10,448 nt of DNA. Source: CAZLXG01 sp964563585. Lineage in GTDB: Bacteria > Bacteroidota > Bacteroidia > Flavobacteriales > Flavobacteriaceae. Both the position numbers and the translations under genes were made by a program. Shown here piece after piece: positions 5,746 to 10,448 of this stretch (position 1 is the stretch's first letter; every line of letters starts with the position of its first letter). The notes under the pieces are model-generated. The model was not told the origin of the DNA. It saw nothing but the letters and a program-made list of their open reading frames with translations, and ran no database searches. The stretch covers positions 1-10,448 of the forward strand of contig CAZLXG010000069.1 in NCBI GenBank assembly GCA_964563585.1, written 5' to 3'.

Positions 5746-8700
5746 TTGAAAAATTCATTACCACATATAACCATTTCGAACTTTACAACAGAAAGTAAAG
5801 GGTTTAATTCTGAAATAAAACTAAGCTATCAGGTGTTTGGTAAACCTTTAGGTGAAGCACCTGTAGTATTAGTAAACCATGCCTTAACAGGAAATAGCAA
5901 TGTGGCAGGAAAAGACGGTTGGTGGAAAGACCTTGTAGGAAACGACAAGGTAATTGATACCAAAGTTTACACCGTTTTAGCATTTAATATTCCAGGAAAT
6001 GGTTTTGATGGTTTTGTAATTGAAAACTATAAAGATTTTGTAGCAAGAGATATTGCAAATCTATTTTTATTAGGACTTGAAGTTTTAAAAATAGATAAAC
6101 TTTACGCAACTATTGGAGGTTCGTTAGGTGGCGGAATAGCTTGGGAAATGGCAGTGTTAAAACCAGATTTTACAGAGCATTTAATAGCTGTAGCAACCGA
6201 TTGGAAATCGACCGATTGGTTGATTGCCAATTGCCAAATACAAGAGCAGTTTTTATTGAATTCTAAAAACCCAGTGCATGATGCCAGAATGCATGCCATG
6301 TTATGTTACCGAACACCAGAATCATTTAACAAACGTTTTCAACGCTCAAAAAATGATGATTTAGAAATTTTTAATGTAGAAAGTTGGTTGCTTCATCATG
6401 GTAATAAATTGCAAGAACGGTTTCAGCTTTCAGCTTATAAATTAATGAATCAATTGCTAAAAACGATTGATGTTACTAAAAACAGAAAGAGCGATTTAAA
6501 TGCTTTAGATGCCATTAAAGCCAATATTCATATTATAGGAGTCGATTCCGATTTGTTTTTTACTGCGGAAGAAAACAAGCAAACCTATAAACAGTTAGCA
6601 TTAACAAATCCAAACGTTACCTATAATGAAATTAATTCGGTACATGGACATGATGCGTTTTTAATTGAACACAAACAATTAGAAAAAATAATAGAAGGTA
6701 TTTTTATACCAGATTCTAAAAAAAGAAAAATGAAAATATTAAAGTTTGGAGGGAAATCTTTAGCCAATGGAGAAGGCATAAATAAGGTTATTTCCATTAT
6801 AAAATCTAAAGTTAATAATGGCGAGCGCATTGCTGTTGTAGTTTCGGCAAGAGGAAGCGCAACCGATGATTTGGAAGCCATATTGAATATATCTGTAAAA
6901 GGAGAAGCTTATCAAGATAAGTTAGACACCTTTAAAGCATATCAAAGTGAAGGTGTAAATGCTTCAGACTTTTCAGAAGAATTTTCAAAATTAGATAAAC
7001 TGTTTGCAGGCGTTAGTTTATTAGGCGATTATAGCGAAAAAATTAAAGACGAAATTTTAGCTCAAGGCGAATTATTATCAGTAAAACTACTAGCAAGTTT
7101 ACTTAAAAAGGAAAATATAAATGCCAAAGCTACTGATGCAAGACAATTAATTAAAACCGATGCGACCTTTGGTAATGCACAACCTATTTTACAATTATCG
7201 AAAGATAATGTGATAGATTATTTTAAAAAGAATAATAAAGATGTTGTAAATATTATAACAGGTTTTATAGCTTCAAATTCTAAAAACGAAACCACAACAT
7301 TAGGCAGAAACGGAAGCAATTATACAGCGGCTTTAATTGCTAATTATATAAATGCTGAAGAATTACAAAATTATACGCACGTAAATGGTATTTATACGGC
7401 GAATCCAGATTTGGTTGCCGATGCTCAGAAAATTAGAGAATTATCGTTTAGTGAAGCCAATGAGTTGGCAAACTTTGGAACTACAGTTTTACATGCAAAA
7501 ACCATTATTCCGTTATTAGAAAAGAACATTAATCTTCGAATTTTAAATACATTTAATCCAAAAGACGAAGGCACATTAATTACATCAAAACCAAGTTCGA
7601 AAGAAGTAACATCATTATCAGTTTTAGATAATGTGGCCTTATTAAATTTTGAAGGTCGCGGACTTTTAGGTAAAATAGGAGTAGATGCCAGAATTTTTAA
7701 AGCCTTAAGCGATAAAAATATTAGTGTAAGTATTATTTCTCAAGGCTCATCGGAAAGAGGTATTGGGTTAATTATAAATGCAGACCAAGCAACACAAGCT
7801 ATAATTGCTTTAGAACATGAATTTGAACACGATTTTTATTCGCAAGATGTAAATAAAATTTCTGTAGTAGAAGATGTTTCTGTTATTTCCATTATCGGAA
7901 TTGAGTTAAGTTCGTTTCATAAACCATTTAATGCACTTATAAAAAACCATATTACACCGTTGTTGTTTAATAATACAGTAACAGGTAGAAATGTGAGTTT
8001 GGTAGTTAAAAAAAACCAATTACATAAAGCTTTAAATGTTATTCACGGGGAGATTTTTGGAATTTCAAAGAAAATAAATATTGCCATTTTTGGTCATGGT
8101 TTAGTTGGAGGTGTTTTAATAAATCAAATTTTAAAATCGAAAGACGATATTGAAAAGCGTAAAGGAATTAAGCTAAATGTATTTGCAATTGCGAACTCAA
8201 AACAACTTATTTTAGATAAAAATGGTGTTGATAAGAATTGGAAAGACACTTTAAAATCAGCATCAAATAATAGTTCCATACAAGATATTATTGATTATGC
8301 AAAAACGCATCATTTAGAAAATTTAATAGCCGTAGATAATACAGCAAGTGCTACGTTTTATGAAAATTATATGCCGTTAATAGAAGAAGGTTTCGATTTA
8401 GTGTCATCCAATAAAGTTGCTAATACAATTTCTCGCGATTTTTATAAAGAGTTGAGACATCAATTAAAAAAACATAATAAGCAATATTTATATGAAACAA
8501 CTGTTGGTGCAGGCTTGCCGTTAATTGATACCATTAAATTATTACACGAATCAGGTGAAAATATTACTAGAATACGAGGTGTGTTTTCAGGGACATTAAG
8601 TTATTTATTCAATAATTTTTCTGTTGAAAACAAACTGTTTAGTGAGATTATTCAAGAAACTATTGATAAAGGTTTTACCGAACCCGACCCAAGAGAAGAT

Positions 8701-9144
8701 TTCTCAGGAAATGATGTTGCCAGAAAACTGTTAATATTAGCTAGAGAATTAGATTTACAAAATGAATTTGAAGATGTTAAGGTTCAGAATTTAATTCCTG
8801 AAGCTTATTGTGATATTTCAACAGAAGAATTTTTAAAGCAATTAAATGTGTTGGATGCCGATTTTCAAAAATTAAAAGAAGAACAAAAAGAAGGTCATGT
8901 TTTACGATATATAGGCGATTTGTATGGAGATTTATCAAAAGACAAAGGGAATTTAGATGTGAAATTAGTGTCCATTCCAGAAGATAGCACTTTGGGACAT
9001 ATAAAAGGTTCGGATGCTATTTTTGAGATTTTTACAGAGTCCTATGGTGAGCAACCTATCGTAATTCAAGGAGCAGGAGCAGGAGCAGAAGTAACTGCAA
9101 GAGGCGTTTTTGGAGATATTTTAAGATTGTCTAAAATTAATTGA
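5746..9144 (+). CDS. metX-thrA: Fusion: MetX homoserine O-acyltransferase + aspartokinase-like domain + homoserine dehydrogenase
   Basis: One uninterrupted 1132-codon frame. Residues 1 to about 322 are an alpha/beta-hydrolase MetX domain: NHALTG, nucleophile S126 in GGSLGGG, D269 in VDSDLFF and H302 in HGHDAFL form the triad. After a short basic linker (DSKKRK), M329 opens a ThrA-like part of 804 residues, close to E. coli ThrA (820). It has an aspartokinase fold (329 to about 605, KFGGKS, GE442), two ACT-like regions (about 625-770) and homoserine dehydrogenase (about 778-1132) with GHGLVG (783-788), NK890, and D985, D990 and K994 in the DPREDFSGNDVARK block. The dehydrogenase looks fully active. 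The kinase has unusual substitutions (N525, H545, N553, D555, K337) and may be inactive. Translation must start at the TTG, since a TAA directly precedes it and the next in-frame ATG lies deep in the MetX fold. It makes homoserine and acylates it, feeding MetY and MetZ on either side, under SAM control. Confidence 0.93.
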   Translation: MKNSLPHITISNFTTESKGFNSEIKLSYQVFGKPLGEAPVVLVNHALTGNSNVAGKDGWWKDLVGNDKVIDTKVYTVLAFNIPGNGFDGFVIENYKDFVARDIANLFLLGLEVLKIDKLYATIGGSLGGGIAWEMAVLKPDFTEHLIAVATDWKSTDWLIANCQIQEQFLLNSKNPVHDARMHAMLCYRTPESFNKRFQRSKNDDLEIFNVESWLLHHGNKLQERFQLSAYKLMNQLLKTIDVTKNRKSDLNALDAIKANIHIIGVDSDLFFTAEENKQTYKQLALTNPNVTYNEINSVHGHDAFLIEHKQLEKIIEGIFIPDSKKRKMKILKFGGKSLANGEGINKVISIIKSKVNNGERIAVVVSARGSATDDLEAILNISVKGEAYQDKLDTFKAYQSEGVNASDFSEEFSKLDKLFAGVSLLGDYSEKIKDEILAQGELLSVKLLASLLKKENINAKATDARQLIKTDATFGNAQPILQLSKDNVIDYFKKNNKDVVNIITGFIASNSKNETTTLGRNGSNYTAALIANYINAEELQNYTHVNGIYTANPDLVADAQKIRELSFSEANELANFGTTVLHAKTIIPLLEKNINLRILNTFNPKDEGTLITSKPSSKEVTSLSVLDNVALLNFEGRGLLGKIGVDARIFKALSDKNISVSIISQGSSERGIGLIINADQATQAIIALEHEFEHDFYSQDVNKISVVEDVSVISIIGIELSSFHKPFNALIKNHITPLLFNNTVTGRNVSLVVKKNQLHKALNVIHGEIFGISKKINIAIFGHGLVGGVLINQILKSKDDIEKRKGIKLNVFAIANSKQLILDKNGVDKNWKDTLKSASNNSSIQDIIDYAKTHHLENLIAVDNTASATFYENYMPLIEEGFDLVSSNKVANTISRDFYKELRHQLKKHNKQYLYETTVGAGLPLIDTIKLLHESGENITRIRGVFSGTLSYLFNNFSVENKLFSEIIQETIDKGFTEPDPREDFSGNDVARKLLILARELDLQNEFEDVKVQNLIPEAYCDISTEEFLKQLNVLDADFQKLKEEQKEGHVLRYIGDLYGDLSKDKGNLDVKLVSIPEDSTLGHIKGSDAIFEIFTESYGEQPIVIQGAGAGAEVTARGVFGDILRLSKIN
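6709..6732 (+). promoter_or_regulatory. Possible internal translation start for a separate ThrA-like protein
   Basis: The ATG at 6730-6732 is codon 329 of the fusion frame and is preceded by TCTAAAAAAAGAAAA, the same kind of A-rich leader seen before the metY start (AAAAAAACTAGAAAA). It coincides exactly with the canonical N-terminus of aspartokinases (MKILKFGG). Use of this start would give a free 804-residue aspartokinase-like/homoserine dehydrogenase protein in addition to the fusion. It may equally be only a relic of the gene that was fused. Confidence 0.35.
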
Positions 9145-9164
9145 AAACAAACTAAGTTTATAAG

Positions 9165-9194
9165 TTTACAAGGAAAACAAACCTTGCAGGTAAA
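9165..9194 (+). repeat. Imperfect inverted repeat between the fusion gene and metZ
   Basis: CAAGG (9169-9173) pairs with CCTTG (9182-9186) around an 8-base loop, and after a 4-base bulge TTTA (9165-9168) can pair with TAAA (9191-9194), followed by further A residues. The right arm ACCTTGCAGGT is of a kind I recall from intergenic palindromes in flavobacteria. There is no T tract after it on the plus strand, so it is a poor terminator. It may be a decayed repeat or a processing hairpin. Confidence 0.25.
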
Positions 9195-9265
9195 AAAATA
9201 GTTACTCTACCCGAATTGTATTAATTGAAAATAATTAGTGAATTCATGGCAATAAAATAAAAGTA

Positions 9266-10435
9266 ATGAGCAAAAATAAATTCGAAACAGAAGCGATTCG
9301 CACACAATTAGAACGTACGCAATTTTCAGAACATACAACGCCTTTATACTTAACATCTAGTTTTGTTTTTGATGATGCCGAAGATATGCGCGCTTCGTTT
9401 ACAGAAGAAAAAGATCGTAATATTTATAGCCGATTTACAAACCCGAACACAACGGAGTTTGTAGAAAAAATTTGTAAAATGGAAGGCGCAGAAAGTGGTC
9501 ATGCATTTGCTACAGGAATGGCAGCTGTGTTTTCAACTTTTGCGGCATTGCTAGATAGTGACGACCATATTGTATCGGCACGTTCGGTATTTGGTTCAAC
9601 ACATACTTTGTTTACAAAATATTTACCAAAATGGAATATTGAAACAAGCTATTTTAATATAAATGAACCCGAAACTATTGGAAGTTTCATCACACCAAAC
9701 ACTAAAATTTTATACGCAGAATCGCCAACAAATCCAGCGATTGATATTATAGATTTAGAGTTGTTAGGAAACATTGCAAAAAAACATAATCTAATTCTAG
9801 TAATTGATAACTGTTTTGCAACACCATATTTACAACAACCTATAAAGTATGGAGCACATTTGGTAATTCATTCGGCAACCAAATTAATTGATGGTCAAGG
9901 TCGTGTTTTAGGAGGCGTTACAGTTGGTAATGCAGATTTGATTAGAGAAATCTATTTGTTTGCTAGAAATACAGGTCCAGCTTTATCGCCGTTTAATGCG
10001 TGGACATTATCAAAAAGTTTAGAAACTCTTGCTGTAAGAGTTGATAAACATTGTGAAAACGCTTTAAAAGTCGCTGAATTTTTAGAGTCGAATGCTAATG
10101 TTAATTGGGTGAAATATCCGTTTTTAAAATCGCATCCGCAATACGAAGTTGCTAAAAAACAAATGAAATTAGGTGGCAATATTGTAGCTTTTGAAGTAAA
10201 AGGTGGTATTGAAGAAGGCCGCAAATTTATTAATGCTATTAAAATGTGTTCGCTATCTGCAAACTTGGGAGATACCAGAACTATTGTTACGCATCCGGCA
10301 AGTACAACACACAGTAAATTAGCAGAAGAAGATAGGCTTGAAGTTCGTATTACAGATGGTTTGGTACGTGTTTCAGTTGGATTGGAACATGTTGATGATG
10401 TTATACAAGATTTGGAGCAAGCTTTGAAAAGTTAA
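9266..10435 (+). CDS. metZ: O-succinylhomoserine sulfhydrylase-type PLP enzyme
   Basis: The 389-residue product belongs to the same PLP superfamily as MetY but to a different branch. RTQFSEHTTPLYLTSSFVF near the N-terminus, IYSRFTNPN, SARSVFGST, ESPTNP, VIDNCFATPYLQQP and HSATKLIDGQGR with the PLP lysine K206 all match the MetZ (O-succinylhomoserine sulfhydrylase) pattern, as do SPFNAW and the C-terminal SANLGDTRTIVTHPASTTH and VRVSVGLEHVDD. It would make homocysteine from an O-acylhomoserine and sulfide; the true acyl group cannot be read from sequence, and cystathionine gamma-synthase or lyase activity is the main alternative. The ATG follows AATAAAATAAAAGTA. It lies 121 bases after the fusion gene on the same strand, with no strong terminator or promoter between, so it is probably the third gene of the SAM-controlled operon. 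It is clearly divergent from metY and not a recent duplicate. Confidence 0.9.
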   Translation: MSKNKFETEAIRTQLERTQFSEHTTPLYLTSSFVFDDAEDMRASFTEEKDRNIYSRFTNPNTTEFVEKICKMEGAESGHAFATGMAAVFSTFAALLDSDDHIVSARSVFGSTHTLFTKYLPKWNIETSYFNINEPETIGSFITPNTKILYAESPTNPAIDIIDLELLGNIAKKHNLILVIDNCFATPYLQQPIKYGAHLVIHSATKLIDGQGRVLGGVTVGNADLIREIYLFARNTGPALSPFNAWTLSKSLETLAVRVDKHCENALKVAEFLESNANVNWVKYPFLKSHPQYEVAKKQMKLGGNIVAFEVKGGIEEGRKFINAIKMCSLSANLGDTRTIVTHPASTTHSKLAEEDRLEVRITDGLVRVSVGLEHVDDVIQDLEQALKS

Positions 10436-10448
10436 TTTTTCGGCAAAC

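Noticed and set aside
5746..9144. Sequencing error joining two separate genes
   Set aside because: The frame crosses the joint with no irregularity, and no stop codon lies in frame between the end of the MetX fold and M329. A single lost stop cannot be fully excluded from one sequence, but nothing suggests it.
9246..9260. Four-codon frame (MAIK) just upstream of metZ
   Set aside because: Too short to support as a gene; chance ATG and stop codons are common in AT-rich DNA.

Overview
This window looks like chromosomal DNA from a Bacteroidota species, most likely a marine or soil Flavobacteriaceae. The signs are a very AT-rich sequence, A-rich tracts instead of strong Shine-Dalgarno sites before start codons, protein families typical of that group, and a SAM-I riboswitch ahead of a methionine cluster. 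It holds amino-acid biosynthesis genes. I see no tRNA, rRNA, CRISPR array, insertion sequence or phage gene.

Left part (1-2446, minus strand): a two-gene leucine unit. leuA (2-isopropylmalate synthase) is followed after 13 bases by leuB (3-isopropylmalate dehydrogenase), and a stem-loop with a T tract (minus-strand sense) ends the unit. leuC and leuD are not beside them. LeuA is a short form without the C-terminal leucine-feedback domain. The first 60 bases may be the edge of a dispersed repeat.

Middle (2447-4145): a divergent intergenic region with an imperfect 12-base inverted repeat, then a plus-strand gene for a 516-residue helical, TPR-like cytoplasmic protein of unknown function.

Right part (4146-10448, plus strand): a methionine operon. 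A SAM-I riboswitch precedes metY (O-acetylhomoserine sulfhydrylase). Next is a single 1132-codon frame that fuses a MetX-type homoserine O-acyltransferase to a complete ThrA-like aspartokinase/homoserine dehydrogenase. Last is metZ, a second PLP-dependent sulfhydrylase. Together they would take aspartate semialdehyde to homoserine (dehydrogenase domain), to O-acylhomoserine (MetX domain), to homocysteine (MetY/MetZ), with SAM turning the unit off.

The most interesting object is the fusion. Its MetX domain is compact with an intact catalytic triad, and its homoserine dehydrogenase domain has all expected catalytic residues. The aspartokinase domain between them has lost several residues that are nearly invariant in active kinases. 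I infer that it may be a homoserine-to-methionine channelling enzyme in which the old kinase is now structural or regulatory.
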